From QZLE01 sp033852135 (GTDB lineage: Bacteria; Pseudomonadota; Gammaproteobacteria; QZLD01), in NCBI GenBank assembly GCA_033852135.1, contig JAWSVB010000007.1, positions 124,001 to 188,000 on the forward strand: a stretch of 64,000 nucleotides of DNA, in the 5' to 3' direction. A program made the translations under genes and the position numbers. Shown here piece by piece: positions 9,371 to 18,622 of the stretch. How positions within the stretch are numbered: the stretch's first letter is position 1; every line of letters begins with the position of its first letter. The notes beneath the pieces are model-generated. The model saw only the letters and a program-made list of their open reading frames with translations, made no database searches and was not told the origin of the DNA.

Positions 9371-9949
9371 TTATCCGTGCATCAGCGGGGTTATTTTTGC
9401 ATCTATTGCTTCTCTAGCCCGGAAAATTCTAGATCTTACAGTTCCAACCGGGCACTCCATAACGCTTGCAATCTCTTCATAACTCAGACCTTCCATCTCT
9501 CTTAAAGTGATGGCTGTCTTTAGATCTTCAGGCAAAGCATTGAGTGCATTGTTCAAAGTCATCTCTAATTCATCTCTAGATAATCTGTTTTCTGGAGTTT
9601 CATATTCCTTTAGACGACTTGCACCCCCAAATTGTTCCGCTTCTTGTGCATCAATATCAGTAATTGGTGGTCTACGCCCTTTTGCAACAAGGAAATTCTT
9701 TGCCGTATTTATCGCTATTCTGTAAATCCAGGTGTAAAAAGCACTATCACCACGAAAGTTTGGCAGTGCCCGATACGCCTTTATAAATGCTTCTTGGCAT
9801 ACATCTAGAACATCTTCATGGTTCCAAATTAGCTTTGATACTACATTGGCTAAGCGGCGCTCATATTTGAGCACGAGCAAATCAAACGCTCGGCTATCAC
9901 CAGCCTGCGCCTTCCGTACCAATTTTAAATCTGTATTTATTTCACCCAT
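9371..9949 (-). CDS. rpoE: RNA polymerase sigma-E factor (RpoE/AlgU)
   Basis: This extracytoplasmic-function sigma factor directs the envelope stress response. Region 2 is seen in DVCQEAFIKAYRALPNF and WIYRIAINTAKNFL. Region 4 is the C-terminal helix-turn-helix LSYEEIASVMECPVGTVRSR. At 192 residues it matches RpoE/AlgU. It heads the rpoE-mucA-mucB-mucC-mucD run. Family members autoregulate; I did not find a convincing GAACTT/TCTGA-type promoter in the 145 bases upstream. Confidence 0.96.
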   Translation of the reverse strand: MGEINTDLKLVRKAQAGDSRAFDLLVLKYERRLANVVSKLIWNHEDVLDVCQEAFIKAYRALPNFRGDSAFYTWIYRIAINTAKNFLVAKGRRPPITDIDAQEAEQFGGASRLKEYETPENRLSRDELEMTLNNALNALPEDLKTAITLREMEGLSYEEIASVMECPVGTVRSRIFRAREAIDAKITPLMHG

Positions 9950-10094
9950 TAATTTACCTAGTAAATGCCCATTAGTTTTTTGGCATAAGATATACGTAAT
10001 CCTAGTTTATACACGCCACAGTCCATTTAGTTCATTTATTTGCAGATAATTTTTAAAAATAATTAAATTTGGTGGTATGAACCTGCAAGCAAAG

Positions 10095-11867
10095 TTAATC
10101 CCACCTATATATTGCAACTACTTCATTGCCGCAACCAAGGTGCTCTATAGATTCACAAAGCTGCTCGACCAATGGTATCCCTCTTCCACTGGGGTTACGG
10201 TTTATAGTTAATTCTTCACCTTTTTCCGTAAAATCAAATCCATTACCACTGTCTTTAATATGCACAATGAGCTTTTGCTCTTTTTCTAAAGATATATGTT
10301 TCATATCTATGTGAACCCAGCCATTTTTAATCTCATCAAACTTGTGCTTACGGTCGCTATAATATTTTACAAACCCATCCTCACCCAGCTTCACCTTTGA
10401 ATCTAATTGGAGAATACCGTGATCGATTGCATTTGAAATCAATTCTGAAAGAACTAAAAATATCTCTTGTTTATTCTCATCCTTACAACTTAAATCAACA
10501 ACCAGTTGATTTAACAGTGGTATAGGGTCAACTTTTTTCAGCACCGATATATCCATAGTTATCGACATATCCCAATCACATTCCAAACTTGGGTGCTCTT
10601 GCTTTTTGCTCTCTGAAATTCCTGTGTCTGTAGCGTTTAATTTGGCGGGAACTTTAATCTCTACTGGGTCAACTCTAACCTCTATAAAGGTCATATCATC
10701 TTCTTGCTCATTATTCTGACAGTAATCTTTTAAAGACTGTCTTAATGACGCAAACCCTGGACCTTGTTTTTGTCCAGCTGATAATATTTTCTTAACCCTT
10801 TCTTCCCCAAACATCCCCCCTTCTGGATTTCTGGCTTCTGTGATTCCATCAGTACAAAGATATATATAATCCCCTGTTGCTAGATTAATTACATCTTCAG
10901 TTGCATCAAATTTCTCGCTGGACAATATACCTAAAGGAATATGGGAAGACTTAACATTATATTTAATCTCTGTATTTTCACTATTACAGATGTATGCACA
11001 CGGTATTCCACCATTCCAAATACGAAGTGTATTACCTACTGGATCTAATTCGTATACACATGCAGCACAAAACATCCCAACTGGTAATAGGTCTTTTAAT
11101 TTCTTATTCATCTCACTGACGATGTCAGAAATGCCAAACCCTTTAGATGTCATGGTGTAAAAAACATTGGATAAAGGGACTGCTCCAATAGCAGCAGACA
11201 GGCCATGCCCCGTAAAATCTCCCAGCATTATATGCAAACACCCACTTGGGGTAATTGCACCAAAAAGTACATCACCATTAAACAATGCCATAGATGACAT
11301 CATGAATTGGATATTACTATTATCTAAACAACCTGCATGCACCATCCCTTTATAGATTTGTTGCGCTAAAACTTGTTCACTATGAACTCTTTCATTATGT
11401 TCATATAGTTCATTGCGCTGTCTTTTTGCAGTTCCATAAAGATGTTTTAAGCGGATATGTGCCTGAAGTTTGGCATTAAGGAGGTCTTTTTTATATGGCT
11501 TTGATAAAAAATCATCACCACCAGAATCTATACACTTTGCTAAAGCTTGTTCGTCACTAAGCGCCGTCAAAAAGATTACTGGAACGTAATCATCTACAAT
11601 CTCTTCTTTTATTTTTTTTGTGGCCTCAAAGCCATCCATCCCTGGCATCATAACATCCATTAGAACCAGGTCAGGCCGTTCACTCTTATAAAGTTCTACA
11701 GCTTCAAAGCCATCAGCTGCAGCATAAACGTTATGCCCAGCTTTTTGTAACATTGTTTGCAACACGAATCTATTTGTCGAGTCATCATCAACAATTAGTA
11801 TATCTATGTGGGCAGTTTCAACATTCTCGTTAAGAATATCCTGCGGGGATAACCCATTTAGATCCAT
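10095..11867 (-). CDS. Response regulator with PP2C phosphatase and HATPase kinase domains (HsbR-like)
   Basis: This 590-residue cytoplasmic protein has three domains. A receiver (about 22-140) has phospho-acceptor D71 in LVLMDVMMPGMDG. A SpoIIE/PP2C phosphatase (about 185-395) has the motifs GDFTGHGLSAA, CTDGITEARN and EDDMTFIEV. A C-terminal anti-sigma-type HATPase (about 440-590) has the N box SELISNAIDHG and G box DSGNGFD. The same order is found in Pseudomonas HsbR, which both phosphorylates and dephosphorylates the STAS protein HsbA. The STAS gene immediately upstream (8-base gap) is the obvious partner. All motifs needed for both activities are present, so the receiver probably switches the balance between kinase and phosphatase. 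Confidence 0.9.
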   Translation of the reverse strand: MDLNGLSPQDILNENVETAHIDILIVDDDSTNRFVLQTMLQKAGHNVYAAADGFEAVELYKSERPDLVLMDVMMPGMDGFEATKKIKEEIVDDYVPVIFLTALSDEQALAKCIDSGGDDFLSKPYKKDLLNAKLQAHIRLKHLYGTAKRQRNELYEHNERVHSEQVLAQQIYKGMVHAGCLDNSNIQFMMSSMALFNGDVLFGAITPSGCLHIMLGDFTGHGLSAAIGAVPLSNVFYTMTSKGFGISDIVSEMNKKLKDLLPVGMFCAACVYELDPVGNTLRIWNGGIPCAYICNSENTEIKYNVKSSHIPLGILSSEKFDATEDVINLATGDYIYLCTDGITEARNPEGGMFGEERVKKILSAGQKQGPGFASLRQSLKDYCQNNEQEDDMTFIEVRVDPVEIKVPAKLNATDTGISESKKQEHPSLECDWDMSITMDISVLKKVDPIPLLNQLVVDLSCKDENKQEIFLVLSELISNAIDHGILQLDSKVKLGEDGFVKYYSDRKHKFDEIKNGWVHIDMKHISLEKEQKLIVHIKDSGNGFDFTEKGEELTINRNPSGRGIPLVEQLCESIEHLGCGNEVVAIYRWD

Positions 11868-11875
11868 TCAGCAGT

Positions 11876-12181
11876 TTATTCCATTTCAAACATATCATCG
11901 AAATTTGCTACAGAAAGAATCCCTTTTATATCTTCTTTGCAATTTGCCAGCACTACAGTTGCACCGACTGACTCTGCATGATCCCTTAGGATAAGTAACA
12001 TACCCAGTGCTGAACTATCCATATAGTCTGTTCCTGCCATATCTATGACACACTTGGTAATTGGCTCTTTTAATACAGAATATGCATCTCTAAATTCTTT
12101 ATGTAGATTAAAATCAAAATTGCCTTCTACTTTAATCTGAAGGGTTTGCTGGTCATCTAGTACTACCGATTCTATAGCCAT
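11876..12181 (-). CDS. STAS-domain anti-anti-sigma factor (HsbA-like)
   Basis: This is a single-domain STAS protein of 101 residues. The ATG at 12181 is preferred because a GGAG box stands 8 bases upstream; an ATG at 12202 and a TTG at 12217 lie further up without a better site. The phosphorylation loop reads DYMDSSALGMLL with S57 as the likely phospho-acceptor. The adjacent receiver/PP2C/HATPase protein supplies kinase and phosphatase activities. In Pseudomonas, HsbA passes the signal to FlgM or to the diguanylate cyclase HsbD; the partner here is unknown. It lies 148 bases after cheB. Confidence 0.88.
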   Translation of the reverse strand: MAIESVVLDDQQTLQIKVEGNFDFNLHKEFRDAYSVLKEPITKCVIDMAGTDYMDSSALGMLLILRDHAESVGATVVLANCKEDIKGILSVANFDDMFEME

Positions 12182-12329
12182 GTTTTTCTCCGTTTTTGCC
12201 ATGTTTATTCTGTTCAAGCGCCTTAAATTAATAACACGCTCTATAATCTAAAAAACTTTATCCATAAGTTCTTTGTTTATCCTATACCTAATAAGTATGG
12301 TATAGGATCACTATAAATCAATGTGGGCA

Positions 12330-13400
12330 TTACACCTTTTCTAGGGTTGATACTATGCGTTGTGCAACCTTATCAAGTGGCTCGATATACTCCACACCTT
12401 CAAGTTTTACAGCTTCTCCGGGCATTCCCCAAACAACGCTGCTTTTTTCATCTTGTGCAATCGTATGCACACCAATATCACGCAGCTCTTTCATCGATTT
12501 AGCGCCATCTGCGCCCATACCTGTCAAGATCACTGCAAGTGAATTTGGCCCAGCGCTTTGCAGTACTGATCTAAACATCACATCAACACTTGGTTTATGT
12601 CTGTTAACCGGGGGGGCATCGCTTAACTTGCAGTAATATTTTGCCCCGCTTCTTGCAATCATCAGATGCATTCCTCCTGGGGCGACATAAGCGTGCCCAG
12701 GGATAATCGGCTGTCCATCTTGAGCTTGAGAAACTGTTAAGTCACAGCAAGAGTTAAGTCTATTTGCAAAAGATTCGCTAAACATAGGTGGGATATGCTG
12801 AGTAATAACAACAGCTGGCGAATCACTGGGCATTTTTTCCAACACTTCACGTATCGCCTCAGTACCACCAGTTGATGCCCCAATGGCAATAATTTTATCT
12901 GTTGTACGAATTTTTCCCGACCAGGTGACTTTACCCATAACATCATCTGTTGACAGATTTTTATCGACAGACTTTGGCCTTTCAATAAGCTGCTTTACCC
13001 TAGCCTTGCCAGCTACTTTAACTTTTTCTATTATCTCATCACGATAATCAGCAAGCCTCTCAACCACATCCAGTTTTGGTTTAGCAATGAAATCTACGGC
13101 CCCTAAACTTAAAGCCTCCATAGTGGTATCAGCGCCCTTCTGAGTTAAGGTTGAGATCATAACCACTGGCATTGGCCTTAATCTCATGAGGTTTCTCAAA
13201 AATGACAACCCATCCATCCTGGGCATCTCTATATCTAAAGTTAAAACATCTGGGGTTAGCTCTTTTATTTTTTGACGAGCTATTAATGGATCTACAGCAC
13301 TTCCAACCACTTCAATATCAGGATCAGAGTTGAGTATCTCTGTTAGCAACTGCCTAATTAAAGCAGAATCATCTATCACCAATACTTTTAATTTTGCCAT
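12330..13400 (-). CDS. cheB: Chemotaxis methylesterase/deamidase CheB
   Basis: CheB removes methyl groups from chemoreceptor glutamates and deamidates glutamines when phosphorylated by CheA. The receiver domain (about 1-120) has D10, D11 and phospho-acceptor D56 (LTLDIEMPRMDG). The catalytic domain (about 165-355) has the serine in GASTGGTEA, the histidine in ITQHIPP and the aspartate in LTGMGADGA. The ATG at 13400 is chosen because a GAGG box is 9 bases upstream; a TTG three codons earlier is less likely. It follows cheD after 12 bases. Confidence 0.95.
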   Translation of the reverse strand: MAKLKVLVIDDSALIRQLLTEILNSDPDIEVVGSAVDPLIARQKIKELTPDVLTLDIEMPRMDGLSFLRNLMRLRPMPVVMISTLTQKGADTTMEALSLGAVDFIAKPKLDVVERLADYRDEIIEKVKVAGKARVKQLIERPKSVDKNLSTDDVMGKVTWSGKIRTTDKIIAIGASTGGTEAIREVLEKMPSDSPAVVITQHIPPMFSESFANRLNSCCDLTVSQAQDGQPIIPGHAYVAPGGMHLMIARSGAKYYCKLSDAPPVNRHKPSVDVMFRSVLQSAGPNSLAVILTGMGADGAKSMKELRDIGVHTIAQDEKSSVVWGMPGEAVKLEGVEYIEPLDKVAQRIVSTLEKV

Positions 13401-13412
13401 TAAAACCAACCT

Positions 13413-14120
13413 CTAAAACAATTCAACTTCGCCACCTTTAGGCTGAACCTGTACTTTATTAAGATATTCATTCTCGCGCTGAATAACCGTATCATTATTC
13501 ATACTTCCTAATCTCTTCAAGCGCGCTCTTCCTGTTAATGGAAAAAACATAACTTTTCGCGGGTAGACGCTTCCAACATCTTCACCAACCTTACTAATCC
13601 CCTCGGTTTTAATATAATCATCTACAAATAATATATTGCGCTGACCAATATCTGTCATAGAGCTAAGCATCTGACCACCGCCAAATATTTTTGCTCGTAA
13701 TTGGTTTTTCCTACCGCCATTTTTAAGAATCTCGTTAATCATATGCTCCATAGCAACATTACCATAACGAGTTGAGTCACTATTACTTGAGCTACTCCAA
13801 GCACCAGATGCAGAGCTATCATCAGGTAGCATAAAGTGATTCATCCCCCCGATCCCTGCTACCTCATCCCAAATACATGCAGAGATGCATGAACCGAGGA
13901 CAGTGATTATAAATTCATTATTTTTAGTGACGTAATATTCACCAGGAAGAATTTTGGCACCATAAAGCCCCGTATGCCTATCCCAATATCTGTTGATATG
14001 GCCAAACCCCTGTAATGGCTTTGGCATATTTATCTCGTGAGCCTGCTCATCCCACTTGGTCGCATTCGATTGAAGTTCAGAACTATTGTTCTTATTTCTC
14101 AATCTTTCTAAGGCACTCAT
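13413..14120 (-). CDS. cheD: Chemoreceptor glutamine deamidase CheD
   Basis: CheD deamidates receptor glutamines and, in some bacteria, interacts with CheC. The catalytic cysteine is in TVLGSCISACIWD and the catalytic histidine in GGMNHFMLPDD, followed by the GAKIFGGGQM-type stretch (AKIFGGGQML). At 235 residues it is longer than the usual ~160-200 because of N- and C-terminal extensions. The start overlaps the cheR stop by 4 bases, so it is coupled to cheR. Confidence 0.93.
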   Translation of the reverse strand: MSALERLRNKNNSSELQSNATKWDEQAHEINMPKPLQGFGHINRYWDRHTGLYGAKILPGEYYVTKNNEFIITVLGSCISACIWDEVAGIGGMNHFMLPDDSSASGAWSSSSNSDSTRYGNVAMEHMINEILKNGGRKNQLRAKIFGGGQMLSSMTDIGQRNILFVDDYIKTEGISKVGEDVGSVYPRKVMFFPLTGRARLKRLGSMNNDTVIQRENEYLNKVQVQPKGGEVELF

Positions 14121-14959
14121 ATCTCAACCTTTTTATGCATTGTCTGCCGCAAGAACTGGAATTTATCAGAAACACCATGTAAAGACTCTGAATGCCCTAA
14201 AAACAGGTATCCACCATCGGCAAGGTTCTCAGCATATCTTTCGAACAAAACTTTCTGCGTATCTTTGGTAAAATAGATCACAACATTACGGCAAAAAATA
14301 ATATCGAACGGTCCCTTAACATCCCATTTTTCCATTAAATTAAGCTGTCTAAAATCTACTATCTGCTGCAATACCGGATTAACTTTCACCTTATCTCTGT
14401 TGCTATCTTTTCCTCTCCAAAACCACTTTTTTAACCTCTCTTTTGGAATCCCAGAAACACTACTTATTGGGTATACCCCCTTGCGCCCTTTTTCCAAAAC
14501 ATTGGTATCTAAATCAGTCGCTATTATTTTAGCCTTCCAATTTTTGGGGATATTTTCCAATAATGTCATGGCAATAGAATATGGTTCTTCACCTGTTGAG
14601 CAGCCGGCTGACCAAATTTTTATAGTTTTGCTTGCGCTATTTTTTTGTAGTAATTCAGGAATTATCTCATTAGCAATTGCTTCGAAATGATGATTTTCAC
14701 GAAAAAACGCAGTTACATTAGTGGTAATTGCATTTACGAACTCTATCAGCTCTGAGTTATCGCGCTGTAAAAGTGCTCTGTATTGGGAAAAACTATCAAA
14801 TTCTAGCTTTCTTATTCTTCTCGCCAGACGTGAGTAGACCATCTCTCTCTTCGAGTCATTGAGGTTTATACCTACTTGGTCATGGATTCTTTTTTTAATC
14901 CACTGAAAGTCATCTTCGGTATAATGGAACTCTTTTTCCTTTGCATTCACTTCGGTCAA
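14117..14959 (-). CDS. cheR: Chemotaxis receptor methyltransferase CheR
   Basis: CheR uses S-adenosylmethionine to methylate glutamates of chemoreceptors. An N-terminal helical domain (about 10-75) is followed by the methyltransferase fold with the SAM-binding motif SAGCSTGEEPYSIA and IIFCRNVVIYF. The proposed TTG start at 14959 has a GGGGG run 5 bases upstream; a GTG four codons later is an alternative. It is the first gene of cheR-cheD-cheB, and cheA, cheW, cheY and cheZ are not in the window, so this is a separate adaptation operon. Confidence 0.94.
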   Translation of the reverse strand: MTEVNAKEKEFHYTEDDFQWIKKRIHDQVGINLNDSKREMVYSRLARRIRKLEFDSFSQYRALLQRDNSELIEFVNAITTNVTAFFRENHHFEAIANEIIPELLQKNSASKTIKIWSAGCSTGEEPYSIAMTLLENIPKNWKAKIIATDLDTNVLEKGRKGVYPISSVSGIPKERLKKWFWRGKDSNRDKVKVNPVLQQIVDFRQLNLMEKWDVKGPFDIIFCRNVVIYFTKDTQKVLFERYAENLADGGYLFLGHSESLHGVSDKFQFLRQTMHKKVEI

Positions 14960-15206
14960 CTTTACCCCCTACTCCATCTTTTGATACTTTCCTATATTAA
15001 TCTTAGCAGAGGGTATCTATTTTTCATTTTTGCATAAGATGTATTTATTTTTTTATAAGCGGGTATTTTTTCTTAATAAACCACTTTTCTTCTTATAAAT
15101 AGAAACATATACCAGATTTAATTCTGCTATGGATTTACAATAATTATCATAAACGTTTTCATAGTAAGTTTATTTATTGTCGTAACTTATACTTTTGAGG
15201 GATCTT

Positions 15207-15701
15207 GTGCTGATACGAGAAGAAAATAAAGAAGATACAATAGTAATTACTGTTGTTATAGATCTGGCTTTTACCAACCACCCCCACAGCATAAACAATG
15301 AAAGTAAAATAGTTAACAAGCTCAGATCCGAAGAGAAGCTTGCCTTATCACTAGTTGCAATTAATACCGATGGCAACATTGTTGGTCATATAGCTTTTTC
15401 AAAGGTATTAATAAATGACTGCGATTCAAACTGGTTTGGCCTGGCCCCACTATCGGTATTACCAGAATTCCAAAACCAAGGGATCGGCAGCCAACTAGTA
15501 AAAGAAGGTTTAAACCATTTAATAAGAGCTGGCGCTAATGGATGTGTACTCCTTGGAGAACCAGACTACTACTCAAGGTTTGGTTTTAAGCATGATGACC
15601 AACTATCGCTACCCGGTGTTCCCCAAGGGTATTTCCTAGCTTTTCCATTTTGTGATAAAACACCTATTGGCAAAGTTAAGTTTGATAAGGCTTTTGATTA
15701 A
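15207..15701 (+). CDS. GNAT family N-acetyltransferase
   Basis: This 164-residue protein has a GNAT fold related to the YhbS group. The acetyl-CoA binding loop is PLSVLPEFQNQGIGSQLVKEG (motif A, Q-x-x-G-I-G). The later GCVLLGEPDYYSRFGF segment is typical of YhbS-like proteins. The GTG at 15207 is chosen because a GAGGG box lies about 6 bases upstream; a TTG four codons earlier overlaps that box. The substrate cannot be inferred. It stands alone between the divergent cheR and the convergent ftsK. Confidence 0.85.
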   Translation: MLIREENKEDTIVITVVIDLAFTNHPHSINNESKIVNKLRSEEKLALSLVAINTDGNIVGHIAFSKVLINDCDSNWFGLAPLSVLPEFQNQGIGSQLVKEGLNHLIRAGANGCVLLGEPDYYSRFGFKHDDQLSLPGVPQGYFLAFPFCDKTPIGKVKFDKAFD

Positions 15702-15746
15702 GTAAAACCATAGTTGCAACGCAGTATTCTAGAAAACAGAACCCTT

Positions 15747-15845
15747 AACTCGCAGGATATTTTTACAAAGCCGAGGTATATCAAAGTCTTATAAAGGAGT
15801 TTACTCCAGTAAATGACTGAGAAAATCTGAAGCTACAATACAATA
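15747..15845. repeat. Degenerate dispersed repeat, copy 1
   Basis: This copy begins AACTCGCAGGATATTTTTAC and contains GGAGTTTACTCCAGTAAATG, then GACTGAGAAAATCTGAAGC. It resembles, from memory, a family of ~100-base intergenic elements in marine gammaproteobacteria with CGCGGGA ends and a central GAGTTTACT/AGTAAATGA palindrome. It is not protein coding. Confidence 0.6.
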
Positions 15846-15858
15846 TTAAATATATATT

Positions 15859-15982
15859 AATTCGCGGGATGTTTTTTCAAGATCAAGGAGTAACGAAGCC
15901 TTGTGAGGGCGCATATTTTAATATGTAACCGAGCAAGCCTGGAGTTGCGACACAGATATTGGGAAAATAGGCCAGAATTTAA
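15859..15982. repeat. Degenerate dispersed repeat, copy 2, ending at the ftsK stop codon
   Basis: This copy begins AATTCGCGGGATGTTTTTTC and continues with AAGATCAAGGAGTAACGAAG. Its right end (around 15961-15982) is an imperfect inverted version of the left end and overlaps the ftsK stop codon at 15979-15981. The central GAGTTTACT palindrome of copy 1 is replaced by a different AT-rich palindrome, ATATTTTAATAT, at 15913-15924. Confidence 0.55.
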
Positions 15983-18339
15983 TCGATTGGAGGTGGTGGC
16001 GGTGCTAGTACTTCTCTCGAACCATTCGACTCCAGCGGCCCCACAATCCCAACTGACTCCATCTGTTCTACAAGCCTTGCTGCTCGGTTATACCCAATCT
16101 TTAACCTACGCTGCACCCCTGAAATTGAGGCTTTACGCGTCTCGGTTACAATTCTCACCGCTTGGTCGTATAGCGGGTCATTCTCAGTACTATCATCTGA
16201 AGTTGGCATTCCCGGAATTGCTTCGGCATCAGCTCCTGGCTCATCTGTAAGTCCCTCAATATATTCTGGTTCACCGTGTTCTTTGAGGAATCCAACAACC
16301 TTATGCACCTCTTGGTCGGAGACAAAAGCGCCATGAACTCGAACAGGAGCCCCTGTTCCAGGTGGTAGATATAACATATCACCATGACCTAAAAGCTGTT
16401 CTGCCCCCATCTGGTCAAGAATTGTTCTAGAATCAATCTTGGATGAAACCTGAAACGCTATTCTGGTTGGAATATTTGCCTTAATCAGCCCTGTTATCAC
16501 ATCAACTGATGGACGCTGGGTTGCTAATACCAAATGTATCCCTGCTGCACGCGCTTTTTGCGCTAGCCTTGCAATTAACTCCTCCACCTTCTTACCAACA
16601 ATCATCATCATGTCAGCAAATTCATCGATAATTACCACTATGTATGGGAAGGTTTTTAGCTCTGGTACCTCTTGCACTTCCCCATCGTCATTGATTATCT
16701 GCACCGAAGGTTTAAATAGTGGATCTCTAATTGGGTTTCCATCTTTAATGGCATCTTGAATCTTACGATTAAAGCCACCTACGTTTCTAACTCCAAGAGC
16801 AGCCATAAGCTTATATCTGCGTTCCATCTCACCAACACACCAGCGCAGTGAATGAGCAGCCTCTTTCATATCTGTTACAACTGGAGTCAGTAGATGTGGG
16901 ATATCATCATAAACCGATAGTTCCAGCATTTTTGGATCTATCATTATCAGCTTTACCTCTTGCGGGGTGCTCTTGTAGAGCAAGCTGATGATCATTGCAT
17001 TTACGCCAACCGACTTACCCGACCCTGTTGTACCAGCTACCAAAAGATGTGGCATTTTGGCAAGATCTGCAACTACCGGCTGCCCACTTATATCTTTACC
17101 AAGAGCAACAGTTAGTGGTGAGGAAGATTTATCATATTCTTTTGAGCGGGTTATCTCACTTAGAGCTATCAATTGGCGGTGCTCATTCGGAATTTCTAAT
17201 CCAACCACCTCTTTACCTGGGATAACATCCACAACTCGAACACTTATCGCAGAAAGAGCCCGAGCTAAGTCTTTGGCAAGGTTGCTAATTTGACTAACTT
17301 TAACCCCAACGGCTGGCTTTAACTCATAGCGAGTAATTACAGGGCCTGGGTGTACTGCTACAACTTCTACAGTAACGCCGAACTCTTTTAATTTATGCTC
17401 GACCAGACGGGACATAGCCTCCAGGCTTTCTGTCGTATACCCCTTCTCTTGTACTGGAGCTTCATCAAGAAGAGATAGCGCAGGAAGACCATCACTTGTT
17501 GGAGCGTCAAAAAGAGTCATCTGTTTCTCTTTAGCATCACGCTCACTGGTTTCAATTATCTTTGGTTCGCTTTTGATTTTTGGTGGCTTGCGCTTTGACT
17601 TTTCCTTCTTATTTTCAACAAACACCTCTGTTCTACGACGTTGAATTTTTTTAACTTCAAAATATTCTTTGATTCTGAATATTGAGTTCCAGCACCAACT
17701 TAACGCGCTCAGAGTTATCGATCCTATTAAATCTGAAAGGGCTATCCAGGAAAGTCCGGTAAAAAGAGTTATTCCACCCAGAGTTAGCGCTAGCAAAAGA
17801 AGAGTTGCACCAAGCACTCCGATTACTGAATCCAAGCTTGATGAGACAACACATCCAAGGATTCCACCTGCATTGCCAAAGTTACAACCAGATCCATCAA
17901 GCGGTAGCATCTCTACACCAACATCATGATGAATAGCAGCTAATCCTGTGCCTGCAGCAAGCGTTATAAAGAAACCTACCCAGCGGATAGATAATATACC
18001 CCAATGAAAGCTATCATCAGGACCTTGCCAGCGATGAATCAACCACCCGCTATAAGCAACCATTAAAGGGAATAGGTAAGCCAAAAAACCAAATATATAC
18101 AGAGAAACATCAGCAATCCATGCTCCAAGAACTCCACCTGTATTTAAAATATCTTTAGTTGTACCGCTGTGAGTCCACCCAGGATCGGCCTGATTATAGG
18201 TAAATAACGAAATAAGAAAATATACAGCCACAGCTAAAAGAATCAGCAAAGCCCCTTCCCTTAGCCCTTTCTTAACATGTACCCCTAATGGTAACTGTGT
18301 TTTTTGTTCCTGGTCTTCTTGTAATTTCGCCAATTTCAT
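15979..18339 (-). CDS. ftsK: DNA translocase FtsK
   Basis: FtsK couples septation to chromosome segregation: it pumps DNA toward dif and activates XerCD. The ATG at 18339 gives a 786-residue protein; the reading frame extends 34 codons further but without a plausible start context. Four membrane segments lie in the first ~200 residues. The motor has Walker A AGTTGSGKSVGVNAM and Walker B VVIIDEFADMMM. The C-terminal winged-helix gamma domain (last ~65 residues) contains SGVQRRLKIGYNRAARLVEQ, which reads KOPS sites. The Pro/Gln-rich linker of E. coli FtsK is short here. It is divergent from trxB across 283 bases. Confidence 0.96.
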   Translation of the reverse strand: MKLAKLQEDQEQKTQLPLGVHVKKGLREGALLILLAVAVYFLISLFTYNQADPGWTHSGTTKDILNTGGVLGAWIADVSLYIFGFLAYLFPLMVAYSGWLIHRWQGPDDSFHWGILSIRWVGFFITLAAGTGLAAIHHDVGVEMLPLDGSGCNFGNAGGILGCVVSSSLDSVIGVLGATLLLLALTLGGITLFTGLSWIALSDLIGSITLSALSWCWNSIFRIKEYFEVKKIQRRRTEVFVENKKEKSKRKPPKIKSEPKIIETSERDAKEKQMTLFDAPTSDGLPALSLLDEAPVQEKGYTTESLEAMSRLVEHKLKEFGVTVEVVAVHPGPVITRYELKPAVGVKVSQISNLAKDLARALSAISVRVVDVIPGKEVVGLEIPNEHRQLIALSEITRSKEYDKSSSPLTVALGKDISGQPVVADLAKMPHLLVAGTTGSGKSVGVNAMIISLLYKSTPQEVKLIMIDPKMLELSVYDDIPHLLTPVVTDMKEAAHSLRWCVGEMERRYKLMAALGVRNVGGFNRKIQDAIKDGNPIRDPLFKPSVQIINDDGEVQEVPELKTFPYIVVIIDEFADMMMIVGKKVEELIARLAQKARAAGIHLVLATQRPSVDVITGLIKANIPTRIAFQVSSKIDSRTILDQMGAEQLLGHGDMLYLPPGTGAPVRVHGAFVSDQEVHKVVGFLKEHGEPEYIEGLTDEPGADAEAIPGMPTSDDSTENDPLYDQAVRIVTETRKASISGVQRRLKIGYNRAARLVEQMESVGIVGPLESNGSREVLAPPPPPID

Positions 18340-18622
18340 CTTTCCGTTGAATACATTGCTAATTGGATAGAACCTTTGTCCATAGTTTAACTCGAATATT
18401 TGATAAAAACAGCTGTAATTATGGCTAATTTTCCCGAGCAAAACCTATAGGTGATAATTAATATCTATGCATAAAGATAGATTGAAATTCAATTGACCTG
18501 ATCCTTTATAGACTGCTGTTTACATATATGTTAAACATTACTTTCGGATCTATATATTTTACGTATGCAAAAATGAATCTCTCCAGATCATGCTTTGAAA
18601 CTTTGCCTTTAAGGAGAAAATA

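Noticed and set aside
9950..10094. Search for a sigma-E promoter upstream of rpoE
   Set aside because: GAACTA is present around 10020-10030 on the minus strand but no TCTGA-like -10 is found at the right spacing.
15903..16250. 115-codon open frame on the + strand over the ftsK end
   Set aside because: It overlaps the conserved FtsK gamma domain and the repeat element, so it is a shadow frame.
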